Of a stretch of 64,000 nucleotides of DNA, positions 43,831-51,669 are shown in pieces. Origin of the DNA: CAVYPR01 sp963770505 (GTDB lineage Bacteria > Actinomycetota > Acidimicrobiia > Acidimicrobiales > RAAP-2); contig CAVYPR010000006.1 in NCBI GenBank assembly GCA_963770505.1, positions 744,001-808,000 of the forward strand, given 5' to 3'. A program made the position numbers and the translations under genes. Position 1 is the stretch's first letter. Each line of letters begins with the position of its first letter. A model generated the notes under the pieces. That model saw only the letters and a list, made by a program, of their open reading frames with translations, was not told the origin of the DNA and did not search any database.

Positions 43831-44423
43831 AGGTCCCGCCTCCCCTCGATGGCCCGCCCGAGCGTCAGCTCGTCGGCGTACTCGAGGTCGCCCCCGACCG
43901 GCAGCCCGCTGGCGATGCGGGTCACCCTGATGCCCAGCGGGCCGAGCTGGCGGGCGAGGTACATGGCCGTGGCCTCGCCCTCGAGGTTGGGGTTGGTGCA
44001 CAAGATGACCTCCTTGACCTCCCCGCCCTCGACGCGTTCGATGAGCTCGCGCACCCGCAGCTGCTCGGGCCCGACGCCCTCCAGCGGGTTGAGCGACCCC
44101 TGGAGCACGTGGTAGCGGCCGCGGAACCGCTGGGTCCGCTCGACGGCGACGATGTCGCGCGGATCCTCCACCACGCAGACGGTCGCCGCCTCCCGCCGCT
44201 CGTCGAGGCAGACCTCGCAGAGGCCCCCGCCCTCGGCCACGTTGAAGCAGAGCGTGCACAAGGTGGTGCGCTCCTTCACCGCCACGATCGCCTCCGAGAG
44301 GCGCAGCGCGTCTTCGTCCGGCACCTTCAGCAGGTGGAAGGCGAGCCGCTGGGCCGACTTGGGCCCGATGCCGGGGAGGCGCCCCAACTCGTCGATGAGC
44401 GCCCTGAGCGGACCGGTGTACAC
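43827..44423 (-). CDS. recR: Recombination protein RecR
   Basis: This 198-residue RecFOR-pathway protein has the helix-hairpin-helix (LGRLPGIGPKSAQRLAFHLL), a four-cysteine zinc finger (CTLCFNV, LCEVC) and a Toprim domain (VCVVEDPRDIVAVER; LCTNPNLEGEATAMYLAR). The GTG start directly follows the dnaX TAG, the usual dnaX-recR pairing in bacteria, although the YbaB gene often found between them is absent. Confidence 0.97.
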   Translation of the reverse strand: MYTGPLRALIDELGRLPGIGPKSAQRLAFHLLKVPDEDALRLSEAIVAVKERTTLCTLCFNVAEGGGLCEVCLDERREAATVCVVEDPRDIVAVERTQRFRGRYHVLQGSLNPLEGVGPEQLRVRELIERVEGGEVKEVILCTNPNLEGEATAMYLARQLGPLGIRVTRIASGLPVGGDLEYADELTLGRAIEGRRDL

Positions 44424-46151
44424 CTAGCCCGGCACCTCCTCGGCCCCGGGGAACGCCTCAAGGAGCCGCGCCTCGGCCACCGGCCCCGGTTCGCCGTCGG
44501 CCGTCGGGTCGAAGTCGTCCCCCTCGTCGAGATCCCCGGGCGCCGTGGCGGCCACGGGCGCGCCGCCCTCGGACTCCACCACCAGGCGCAGCGGGACCGC
44601 CACCCCGAAGTGGGCCGAGAGCGCCTCCTCGACGACCGGGCGGACCTCCGCACAGCGCTCGCAGTGGGCGGCGTTGGGCAGGGCGAAGACCGCCGTGCCG
44701 TCGTCGCTCGCCACGAACCGGCCCGCGGCGAACAGGACCTTGGCCCGGGCCGGGAGGGACCGCAGGAGCTGGTCGCCCCACGCCTGGACGAGCGCGTCCC
44801 GGTCGGGCGGTCCGCCGGCCGGGGCCGGCGCCGGAGGAGGGGCCGTGGCGGCGGGGGGCGGCTCGGCGGCCGCCGTCGGGGGTGCCGGGGGCGGCTCGGC
44901 GGCCGCCGTCGGGGGAGCCGGGGCCGGCGGGGGGGCGGCCGCCGCCCGCTGGCGCTTGAGGGCGCCGATCGACGGCATGGCCCGCGGGTCGCCCCCCGGG
45001 GCCGGCGGCGGCGGGGACGGCGGGGCGGGCGCCGGGCGCGGGGCCAGCGCGCCCCGCTCGAGCCTCCCGATCCGCTCGGCCAAGGCGGCCGTCGAGTCGT
45101 CGAGGTCGGCCCGGGCCAGCCGCACCAGGGCCACCTCGAGCACCACCCTGGGGTCGGGGGCGTCGCGCATCTCCACCTGGGCCCGGCCCAGCACCTCCAT
45201 CGAGCGGACCAGCCGGGGCAGACCGAGCCGGTCCGCCTGGGCGGCCCGCCGCTCGGCCTCGGCCCCGCCGGCCGTGGCCAGCTCCGGGGCGAGGGCCGCC
45301 AGGAACGCCTGGCGCAGGTCGTCGACGAGCTCCGCCGCCAGCTGCTGGGGTCCCCAGCCGGCCTCGTGCAGCGCGGCCACGGCCACCAGGGCCCGGCCGG
45401 CGTCCTCGTCGGCCAGGGCGTCGGCCACCTCGGCCAGCTCGGGCCGGGCGTCGTCGGCCGAGCCGGAGGCCGCCACCTGGTCGAGGGCGGAGAGGGTGTC
45501 GCGGGCCGACCCCCGGCCCCGCCGCACCGCCACCGACAGGGACTCCTCGTCCAGCGAGAGGCCGGCCGCCTCGTTCACGTCGTGGACCAGCTCGGCCAGG
45601 GCGTCTGTCCCCAGCAGGCGGAACTCGAAGTGCTGGGTGCGGCTCCTGATGGTGGGCGGCACCTTCTGGGGGTCGGTGGTGGCCAGGACGAAGATGACGT
45701 GGCCCGGGGGCTCCTCCAACGTCTTGAGGAGGGCGTTGGCCGCCGAGTTGGAGAGCATGTGGACCTCGTCGACGATGTAGACCTTCCAGCGCCCGGGGGT
45801 GCCCAGGGCGGCGTGGGCGATCAGGTCGCGCATGGCTTCCACCCCGTTGTTGGAGGCGGCGTCGAGCTCGTGGACGTCGAGCGAGGTGCCCCTGGTGATC
45901 TCGACGCACGACGTGCACACCCCGCAGGGTTCGCCGTCGGCGGGCTGGGCGCAGTTGAGCGCCTTGGCCAGGATCCGGGCGGTCGAGGTCTTGCCGGTCC
46001 CCCGCGGCCCGCTGAACAGGTAGGCGTGGGCGACGTGGCCGTCCCGCACGGCGCTGCGCAGGGCCAGGACCACGTGCGGCTGTCCCCGCAGCTCCCCGAA
46101 ACGGCCGGGCCGGAAGCGACGATAGAGGGAGACGAAGGGCTCGTCGCTCAT
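44424..46151 (-). CDS. dnaX: DNA polymerase III subunit gamma/tau
   Basis: This 575-residue clamp-loader ATPase begins MSDEPFVSLYRRFRPGRFGE. It has Walker A GPRGTGKTS, a zinc module (CAQPADGEPCGVCTSC), YIVDEVHMLSNSAANALLKT and the sensor region LATTDPQKVPPTIRSR. The region after about residue 360 is Ala/Pro-rich with repeated TAAAEPPPA units, followed by a conserved C-terminal domain. I see no frameshift signal for a separate gamma. TAGGCT (46164-46159) lies seven bases before the ATG at 46151, supporting this start. Confidence 0.96.
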   Translation of the reverse strand: MSDEPFVSLYRRFRPGRFGELRGQPHVVLALRSAVRDGHVAHAYLFSGPRGTGKTSTARILAKALNCAQPADGEPCGVCTSCVEITRGTSLDVHELDAASNNGVEAMRDLIAHAALGTPGRWKVYIVDEVHMLSNSAANALLKTLEEPPGHVIFVLATTDPQKVPPTIRSRTQHFEFRLLGTDALAELVHDVNEAAGLSLDEESLSVAVRRGRGSARDTLSALDQVAASGSADDARPELAEVADALADEDAGRALVAVAALHEAGWGPQQLAAELVDDLRQAFLAALAPELATAGGAEAERRAAQADRLGLPRLVRSMEVLGRAQVEMRDAPDPRVVLEVALVRLARADLDDSTAALAERIGRLERGALAPRPAPAPPSPPPPAPGGDPRAMPSIGALKRQRAAAAPPPAPAPPTAAAEPPPAPPTAAAEPPPAATAPPPAPAPAGGPPDRDALVQAWGDQLLRSLPARAKVLFAAGRFVASDDGTAVFALPNAAHCERCAEVRPVVEEALSAHFGVAVPLRLVVESEGGAPVAATAPGDLDEGDDFDPTADGEPGPVAEARLLEAFPGAEEVPG

Positions 46152-46185
46152 GGCGGCGAGCCTACCGGTGAGCGCACCGGCGCTC

Positions 46186-46297
46186 GGTGCGATGGCCAGG
46201 TTGGCTACGGCACACGGCCTCACCCGCTGAGAGCTGCTGCCTTCCGACCCTGACTCGGTTCACGAGCGACCGTTGCGCAGGACCCGGCCACCGCACC
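46186..46297 (-). ncRNA. ffs: Signal recognition particle RNA (small bacterial type)
   Basis: The minus strand contains the conserved SRP core GGTCGGAAGGCAGCAGC with a GGAA tetraloop, and CTGCGCAACGGTCGC before it. The ends pair over 15 bp: GGTGCGGTGGCC with GGCCATCGCACC, plus GGG with CCT. Length is about 112 bases. It lies between dnaX and a divergent tRNA-Ser. Exact ends are set by pairing, not transcript data. Confidence 0.9.
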
Positions 46298-46348
46298 CAA
46301 CGTCGGCGACGGGGCCACGTTAGCCCGCCGGATAGCCTGAGCGCCCTC

Positions 46349-46433
46349 GGAGGCGTGCGAGAGCGGCCGAATCGGCACGACTGGAAATCGTGTGTGGGGC
46401 AACCCACCGTGGGTTCAAATCCCACCGCCTCCG
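46349..46433 (+). tRNA. tRNA-Ser (GGA)
   Basis: Class II tRNA of 85 bases: acceptor GGAGGCG/CGCCTCC, anticodon stem CACGA/TCGTG with loop CTGGAAA (anticodon GGA), a long variable arm, and T arm GTGGGTTCAAATCCCAC. Discriminator G, no encoded CCA. Confidence 0.97.
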
Positions 46434-46477
46434 CTCTGCTCCCGCGGCGCCCCGGCGCCGGGGGGGCCGCGCTTGGT

Positions 46478-46483
46478 TACAGT
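46478..46483 (+). promoter_or_regulatory. -10 box of tadA
   Basis: TACAGT ends eight bases before the tadA ATG at 46492. It would allow leaderless transcription separate from the upstream tRNA-Ser. Confidence 0.45.
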
Positions 46484-46491
46484 CCGGCCCC

Positions 46492-46956
46492 ATGACGGCG
46501 CCCGCGGCGGTCACCGACGAGCAAGCCATGCGCCTCGCCCTCGAAGAGGCGGCGCTGGCCCTGGCCCACGGCGACGTCCCCGTCGGGGCGGTGGTGCTCG
46601 GCGCAGGGCGGGTCATCGCCTCCCGGCACAACGAGCGCGAGCTGCGGCGCGATCCCACCGCCCACGCCGAGCTCCTGGCCCTGCGCGATGCCGGGGAGGC
46701 CGTGGGCGGCTGGCGGCTCGACGGCCTGACCGTGGTGGCGACCCTCGAGCCGTGCCCCATGTGCGCCGGCGCGCTGGTGGCCTCGCGGGTCTCGCGCCTC
46801 GTCTTCGGGGCCCCCGACCCCCGGGCCGGGGCCTGCGGCACCCTCTACAACCTGTGCTGCGACCCGCGCCTCAACCACGAGGTGGCGGTGACCCCCGGGG
46901 TGCTCGGGGAAGAGAGCGCCGACCTGCTCCGGGGGTTCTTCGGGGACCGTCGCTGA
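46492..46956 (+). CDS. tadA: tRNA-specific adenosine deaminase
   Basis: This 154-residue zinc deaminase converts A34 of tRNA-Arg(ACG) to inosine. The zinc and catalytic motifs are PTAHAELLAL (His, Glu) and LEPCPMCAGALV (two Cys). The substrate-side GAPDPRAGACGTLYNL segment is typical. An alternative ATG at 46528 would match shorter homologues, but the -10 box supports 46492. It lies between two tRNA-Ser genes. Confidence 0.95.
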   Translation: MTAPAAVTDEQAMRLALEEAALALAHGDVPVGAVVLGAGRVIASRHNERELRRDPTAHAELLALRDAGEAVGGWRLDGLTVVATLEPCPMCAGALVASRVSRLVFGAPDPRAGACGTLYNLCCDPRLNHEVAVTPGVLGEESADLLRGFFGDRR

Positions 46957-47028
46957 AGTTGCGGGCACCCCCCGCCGCGGCCCGCGGCGGTGGCGGGGGC
47001 GGCGTGGCGACCGGTTAACCTCTGCGCC

Positions 47029-47113
47029 GGAGGCGTGCGAGAGCGGCCGAATCGGACGGTCTCGAAAACCGTTGTACCTCCGGGTACCGTGGGTTCAAAT
47101 CCCACCGCCTCCG
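47029..47113 (+). tRNA. tRNA-Ser (CGA)
   Basis: Class II tRNA of 85 bases with the same acceptor and T arm as tRNA-Ser(GGA), anticodon stem ACGGT/ACCGT, loop CTCGAAA (anticodon CGA) and a long variable arm. No encoded CCA. The shared arms suggest duplication of one ancestral tRNA-Ser gene on either side of tadA. Confidence 0.97.
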
Positions 47114-47200
47114 CTGCGAGCGCCGGGCCGGCGCGCCGTGGGCGGCACGGGACCTCCGTGCGGCCGAGGGGACCGGTGCTCGGCGCAGCTGGGCCGCGCC

Positions 47201-47412
47201 TTCGACCGGGGCGCGCCGGCACTACCATGAGGTGGTCCGGGGACGGAAAGGCGCCCCCGCACGGGCAGGGTCGTCGCACTCCACCCGGAGCTCCTCCGCC
47301 GGTCGGCGGCCGGCAGGAGCAGGAGATTCCGCCCTGACGGGCGGTGGCCAGGAAGTTGTCCGGAGAAGGCCGCCCCGCGCCGGGGGCGGCGGCCGGAGAG
47401 AGGATGTGGTGT
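47201..47412 (+). promoter_or_regulatory. Promoter and structured leader of a small gene
   Basis: TTCGAC (47201-47206) and TACCAT (47223-47228) are spaced by 16 bases. The resulting leader of about 175 bases can form three hairpins: CTCCT/AGGAG enclosing CCGCCG/CGGCGG (47291-47319), CCGCCC-TGAC-GGGCGG (47329-47344), and GCCGCCCC/GGGGCGGC (47369-47390), the last just before the start region. I do not recognise it as a known riboswitch. Upstream, 47114-47200 shows nothing else. Confidence 0.4.
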
Positions 47413-47673
47413 ATGGCGCGTCCGCGTTCCACCTTTGGGAAGCTGCAGCGGGACCAGGCCAAGAAGTCGAAGGCAAAGGCCAAGCAGGAGGACCGGGTGG
47501 CCCGGCGCGAGAACCGGGAGGAGGCCGCCCCCGAACCGGGGCCGGTCGAGGACCAGGCGGCCCTGCTCGAGCAGTTCGCCCGGCTCCACGAGGACCTGGC
47601 CGACGGCCGCATCTCGATCGACGACTTCGAGGTGGCCCAGGAGGACCTGCGGAGCCGGCTGCAGGTCGACTGA
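47413..47673 (+). CDS. Small charged protein of unknown function
   Basis: This 86-residue protein starts MARPRSTFGKLQRDQAKKSK and has a lysine/arginine-rich first half, then an acidic stretch and a predicted helix (LLEQFARLHEDLADGRISID). The end (DDFEVAQEDLRSRLQVD) recalls the short SHOCT-like helical motif. No signal or membrane segment. The basic N-terminus could bind nucleic acid. AGAGAGG lies about 10 bases upstream, after a long structured leader. I do not recognise its function. Confidence 0.65.
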   Translation: MARPRSTFGKLQRDQAKKSKAKAKQEDRVARRENREEAAPEPGPVEDQAALLEQFARLHEDLADGRISIDDFEVAQEDLRSRLQVD

Positions 47674-47685
47674 CGACCGGGCCGG

Positions 47686-48612
47686 CTACCCGGCGGCGAC
47701 CGGGGGGCGGTGCTCCAGCCACCGCCTGAGACCGGCCGCGTTGGAGTGGACCCCGTTCATGATCTCGAGCTTCTCGCGGTGCTCGGGGGCCACATCGGCC
47801 ATCTGCGGGTCGAACCGCTCGGCCAGGGCATCGGCGATGTCGCGCCCCTCGGCGAAGGCGCGCTCGGCCGTCTCGGCCCAGAGCCGGAGGGTCTCCTCGG
47901 CCTCGGCCAGGAGGTCGGGAGGGTCGAGGAGCAGGCCGTAGTGGGCCAGGGCGATGCCCGTCGGCCGTCGTTCGGCGAACCGGCGGAGCGAGCGCAGCGC
48001 CTGGTCGAGGTCGAAGTCCGGCGGCGGCGTCGAGGGCCGGAGCACCCCGGCGTCGGGCAGCCGGACCCCCACGGCGTCGCCGGCGAACAGGATCCCGCTG
48101 GCCGAGTCGTGCAGCCCCACGTGGTGCTTGGCGTGGCCCGGGGAGTCCACCGCCACCAGCACCCGGTCGGGCCCGACGCGGATCTCCTCGCCGTCGTCGA
48201 GCACGTGCAGGCGCTCGGCCGGCGTCGCCTCGAGGCGGCCGTAGAGGGAGTCGAGGAGCGGGCCGTAGACGCGGGCGGCCGACTCGACCAGCCGGGTGGG
48301 GTCGGCCAGGTGGCGCGCCCCCTTCTCGTGGACGTAGACGGTGGCCGACGGAAAGGTCCGGGCCACGTCGCCCACCCCGCCGGCGTGGTCGAGGTGGATG
48401 TGGGTCACCACCACCCCCGACAGGTCGCCGGCCCCCATCCCCAGGTCGGCGAGCGCCTCGAGGAGGACCGGGACCGAGGACTGGCTGCCCGTCTCCACCA
48501 GCACCGGTTCGGCCCCCTCGATGAGGTAGCCCGCCGTGACCCGGTGCCAGCCGCCCAGCAGGGTGTCGATCTCGAGCACCCCGGGGGCGATCCGGCGGGC
48601 CGACCCACTCAA
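47686..48612 (-). CDS. Metallo-beta-lactamase-fold hydrolase
   Basis: This 308-residue protein has the MBL zinc motif THIHLDHAGG, then DSPGHAKHHVGLHD, FAGDAVG and a late His in ALAHYG, so both metal sites look intact. A helical C-terminal region follows. The start is TTG at 48612, overlapping the dehydrogenase stop by 4 bases (TTGA), with GGAGG upstream; ATG and GTG options do not fit. Being coupled to a glucose dehydrogenase, it could hydrolyse the gluconolactone product, but that is inference. Confidence 0.8.
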   Translation of the reverse strand: MSGSARRIAPGVLEIDTLLGGWHRVTAGYLIEGAEPVLVETGSQSSVPVLLEALADLGMGAGDLSGVVVTHIHLDHAGGVGDVARTFPSATVYVHEKGARHLADPTRLVESAARVYGPLLDSLYGRLEATPAERLHVLDDGEEIRVGPDRVLVAVDSPGHAKHHVGLHDSASGILFAGDAVGVRLPDAGVLRPSTPPPDFDLDQALRSLRRFAERRPTGIALAHYGLLLDPPDLLAEAEETLRLWAETAERAFAEGRDIADALAERFDPQMADVAPEHREKLEIMNGVHSNAAGLRRWLEHRPPVAAG

Positions 48613-49658
48613 GGGGCGGAGACCTCCACCACCACCTTCACGTCGTCGGCCTGGCGGTCCAGCGCCTGCTCCCAGTCGGCCAGGGGGACCTTCCGGCTCA
48701 CCACCCCCGAGAGCCAGCCGCGGTCGGCCTTGGCCAGGGCGGCGGCCGCGTCCTCGTAGTGGCGGCGGTTGGCGTTGACCGACCCCACCACCGACTCGTT
48801 GGCCAGCACCATCGACCGATTGAGCGCGCCCTCGTCGACCTCGATGGCCCGACCGGCGGCCGACACCCCCGTGAGGCAGACGACGCCCCCCGGCCCGACG
48901 TGCTCGATGGCGTCGAGCACCAGCGAGGAGACGCCGGTGCACTCGATGATGGCGTCGGGCTCGTCGCACGCCTCGGCCACCGACCCCGTGTGGTAGTGCG
49001 CTCCCAGTCGGCGCACCAGGTCGGGCTTGGGCCCGTCGGTCATCTGGTCGATCACGTGGACCTCCAGGCCGCGCTGGACCCCGATCATGGCGGCCAGCAG
49101 GCCGATGGGCCCGGCCCCGGTGACCACGGCCCGGGTGGGGTTCCAGTGGGCCCGGCCGCCGATGCGGTCCACCTGCTCCCACGCCTTGGCCACGACCGAC
49201 GTCGGCTCCAGGAGCACGCCGAGGATCCCGAGGGACGGGTCCACCTTCACCAGGTAGTCGGGGGTGATGCGGTAGCGCTCGGAGAGGTAGCCGTCGTGCT
49301 GCTTGATCCCCCGCTCGGTGTACTGCCCGTTGCGGCAGAAGTCCCACTCGCCCACGGCGCAGTTTGTGCAGGGGACGGGGTCGGGCCGGCGCACGATGCC
49401 CACCACCAGGTCGCCCTCGGCCACGGGCGCGCCGGCCGGCGCCTCGAGCACCCGGCCCAGCGACTCGTGGCCCAGCACCAGCCGCTCGCGTCCCGGCGGC
49501 GCCCAGCCGTACTGGCCCGAGAGGATCTCGATGTCGGTGCCGCAGATGCCGACGGCGATCGTCTCCACCAGCACCGGCCCGTCGGCCTCGGGCGGGTCGT
49601 CGACGTCGCTCAGCTGGGCCGAGTCCTTCTCCATCGGTATCACGGTCAGCGCTTTCAC
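48609..49658 (-). CDS. Zinc-dependent glucose 1-dehydrogenase-like enzyme
   Basis: This 349-residue MDR enzyme resembles archaeal-type glucose 1-dehydrogenase, which oxidises glucose to gluconolactone with NAD(P). It has the zinc ligands in VGICGTDIEIL and LVLGHESLG, CTNCAVGEWDFC for the structural or lobe region, the characteristic NGQYTERGIKQHDGYLSE, LLEPTSVVAKAWEQ and the Rossmann loop VTGAGPIGLLAAM. The ATG at 49658 has an AAGGAGGA ribosome binding site. It lies 61 bases after the GH15 gene and overlaps the MBL gene. Confidence 0.88.
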   Translation of the reverse strand: MKALTVIPMEKDSAQLSDVDDPPEADGPVLVETIAVGICGTDIEILSGQYGWAPPGRERLVLGHESLGRVLEAPAGAPVAEGDLVVGIVRRPDPVPCTNCAVGEWDFCRNGQYTERGIKQHDGYLSERYRITPDYLVKVDPSLGILGVLLEPTSVVAKAWEQVDRIGGRAHWNPTRAVVTGAGPIGLLAAMIGVQRGLEVHVIDQMTDGPKPDLVRRLGAHYHTGSVAEACDEPDAIIECTGVSSLVLDAIEHVGPGGVVCLTGVSAAGRAIEVDEGALNRSMVLANESVVGSVNANRRHYEDAAAALAKADRGWLSGVVSRKVPLADWEQALDRQADDVKVVVEVSAP

Positions 49659-49719
49659 AGCGTCCTCCTTCTCGTTCGCGTCACCGCGAGCGGTGCATCG
49701 ACCACCGTAGGGACATTGT

Positions 49720-51642
49720 TCACCGGTACGACCGCCGGCGTGGCGGGCGGCCCTGTCGCGTCCACCCCCCGCCCCGGGCGCCGGGGTGGCCGTCGGCCAG
49801 CAGCCGCCTGCGCACCCGGGGTGGCCCGCCCTCGGGGGCCTGGTCCGAGGGGCCCGCGTGGCCGCTCAGCCGGAAGGCCGTGTTGACCAGCGACACGTGC
49901 GAGAACGCCTGGGGGAAGTTGCCCACCAGCCGGCCGGCCACCGGGTCGTACTCCTCGGAGAGGAGGCCCAGGTCGTTGCGCACGGCCAGGAGCCGCTCGA
50001 ACAGCGCCCGGGCGTCGTCGACACGGCCGATCAGGTGGAGGCAGTCGGCGAGCCAGAACGAGCAGGCCAAGAAGGCCCCCTCCCGGCCGGACAGGCCATC
50101 GACCGTCCCGTCGTCGGTGGTGCGGTAGCGGAGCACGAAGCCCTCCTGGAGCAGCTCGCGCTCGATCGCCTCGACGGTGCTCACCACCCGGGGGTCGCTG
50201 GCCGGCAGGAAGCCCACCAGGGGGATCATGAGGACGCTGGCGTCGAGCTCGTCGGTGCCGTAGTACTGGGTGAAGGCCCCTTTGCCGGCGTCGAACCCCT
50301 TCTCGCAGACCTCGGCGTGGATGGCGTCGCGCAGGGCGCGCCACTTCTCGAGCGGTCCGGGGAGCTCGGGGTACACCTCCATCGTGCGCACCGCCCGGTC
50401 CACGGCCACCCAGGCCATCACCTTGGAGTGGGTGAAGTGCCGCCGGGGGCCCCGCACCTCCCAGATGCCGTCGTCGGGCTGCTTCCACCCGTCCTCGAGG
50501 AACTCGATCAGCTTGGACTGGAGATCCCAGACGGCCCGGCTGTGCACCCCGTCCACCTGGCACGCCTCGTAGAGGGCCGACATGACCTCGCCGTAGACGT
50601 CGAGCTGGAACTGGCCGGAGGCCGCGTTGCCGACCCGCACCGGTGCCGACTGCTCGTAACCGGCCAGCCAGCCCACCTCCCACTCGTCGAGGCGGCGCTC
50701 GCCGCCGGCCCCGTACATGATCTGCAGCTTGGACACGTCACCCGCCGTGCAGCGCAGCAGCCAGTCGCGCCACGCCATCGCCTCGTCGTGAAAGCCGCCT
50801 CGCATCAGGGACTCGAGGGTCAGGGTGGCGTCGCGCAGCCAGCAGTAGCGGTAGTCCCAGTTCCGGTTGCCGCCGAGGGCCTCGGGCAGCGACGTGGTGC
50901 CGGCGGCCACGATGCCCCCGGTCGGCTCGTAGGTGAGGGCCTTCAAGGTGATCAGCGAGCGCAGCACGGCGTCGGAGAACTCGCCTTCATAGGTGCAGGT
51001 CTCCGACCAGCTCCTCCAGAAGACCTCGGTGTGGACGACGGCGAACCACGGGTCCACCGGGCGCGGCGGCGCCTCGTGCGACGGGTACCAGGTGAGCAGG
51101 AACGGCAGCTGCTGGCCCTCGTCGATGGTGAACTCCGCCACCGTGCGCAGCCCCTCCCCGTGGGTGTCGGCCCGGGTCCACAGCGCCACGGCGTCGGGTC
51201 CGGCCGTGGCCGTGAGCAGGTGTTCGTGGTGGGTGACCCAGGGGATGGCCTCGCCGTAGCCGAAGCGCACGCACATCTCCATGCGCATCGGCACCGAGCC
51301 GCGTACCCCGCGCACCACCCGCACGACCTGTGGGTCCTCCTCGCGGATGGGCATGCAGTCGGTGACCCGCACCGTGCCGTCGGCCGTGTCGAACTCGGTG
51401 TCGAGCACCAGGGTGCCGGCGCGGTAGCTGCGGCGGGTGGCGGTGACGGTGCCCTCGGGCCCGGCCGGGGCGATCCTCCAGAAGCCGTTGTCGTCGGTGC
51501 CGAGCAACCGGGCGAAGCACGCGCTCGAGTCGAAGTGCGGGAGGCACAGCCAGTCGATCGAGCCGTCCGAGCCCACAAGGGCCACGGTGTGGAGGTCGCC
51601 GATGAGGGCGTACTCCTCGATCGGCAGCGGCACGGCCGCCAT
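49720..51642 (-). CDS. Glycoside hydrolase family 15 enzyme (trehalase/glucoamylase-like)
   Basis: This 640-residue inverting hydrolase has an N-terminal beta domain (IGDLHTVALVGSDGSIDWLC) and the (alpha/alpha)6 barrel with GGNRNWDYRYCWLRDATLTL, the first catalytic Glu in DDGIWEVRGP, and the second in GLLSEEYDP. This architecture is shared by GH15 trehalases of mycobacteria and by archaeal glucoamylases. No signal peptide, so an intracellular substrate such as trehalose is likely. The last 30 residues are basic and low complexity. The release of glucose next to a glucose dehydrogenase suggests a short oxidative route. Confidence 0.9.
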   Translation of the reverse strand: MAAVPLPIEEYALIGDLHTVALVGSDGSIDWLCLPHFDSSACFARLLGTDDNGFWRIAPAGPEGTVTATRRSYRAGTLVLDTEFDTADGTVRVTDCMPIREEDPQVVRVVRGVRGSVPMRMEMCVRFGYGEAIPWVTHHEHLLTATAGPDAVALWTRADTHGEGLRTVAEFTIDEGQQLPFLLTWYPSHEAPPRPVDPWFAVVHTEVFWRSWSETCTYEGEFSDAVLRSLITLKALTYEPTGGIVAAGTTSLPEALGGNRNWDYRYCWLRDATLTLESLMRGGFHDEAMAWRDWLLRCTAGDVSKLQIMYGAGGERRLDEWEVGWLAGYEQSAPVRVGNAASGQFQLDVYGEVMSALYEACQVDGVHSRAVWDLQSKLIEFLEDGWKQPDDGIWEVRGPRRHFTHSKVMAWVAVDRAVRTMEVYPELPGPLEKWRALRDAIHAEVCEKGFDAGKGAFTQYYGTDELDASVLMIPLVGFLPASDPRVVSTVEAIERELLQEGFVLRYRTTDDGTVDGLSGREGAFLACSFWLADCLHLIGRVDDARALFERLLAVRNDLGLLSEEYDPVAGRLVGNFPQAFSHVSLVNTAFRLSGHAGPSDQAPEGGPPRVRRRLLADGHPGARGGGWTRQGRPPRRRSYR

Positions 51643-51669
51643 TCTTGCAGTCGGGGCCGGATCGACGCT

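Noticed and set aside
44820..44990. Possible CRISPR-like repeat from periodic GGCTCGGCGGCCGCCGTC units
   Set aside because: The units are in frame and encode Ala/Pro repeats in the DnaX linker. There are no spacers of regular length.
44424..46151. Programmed frameshift in dnaX to make a gamma subunit
   Set aside because: I found no slippery A-run or downstream stem near the end of the ATPase domains.
46349..47113. Integration site or genomic island at the tRNA-Ser genes
   Set aside because: The repeated 3' ends are two real tRNA genes, and no integrase or mobile gene lies nearby.
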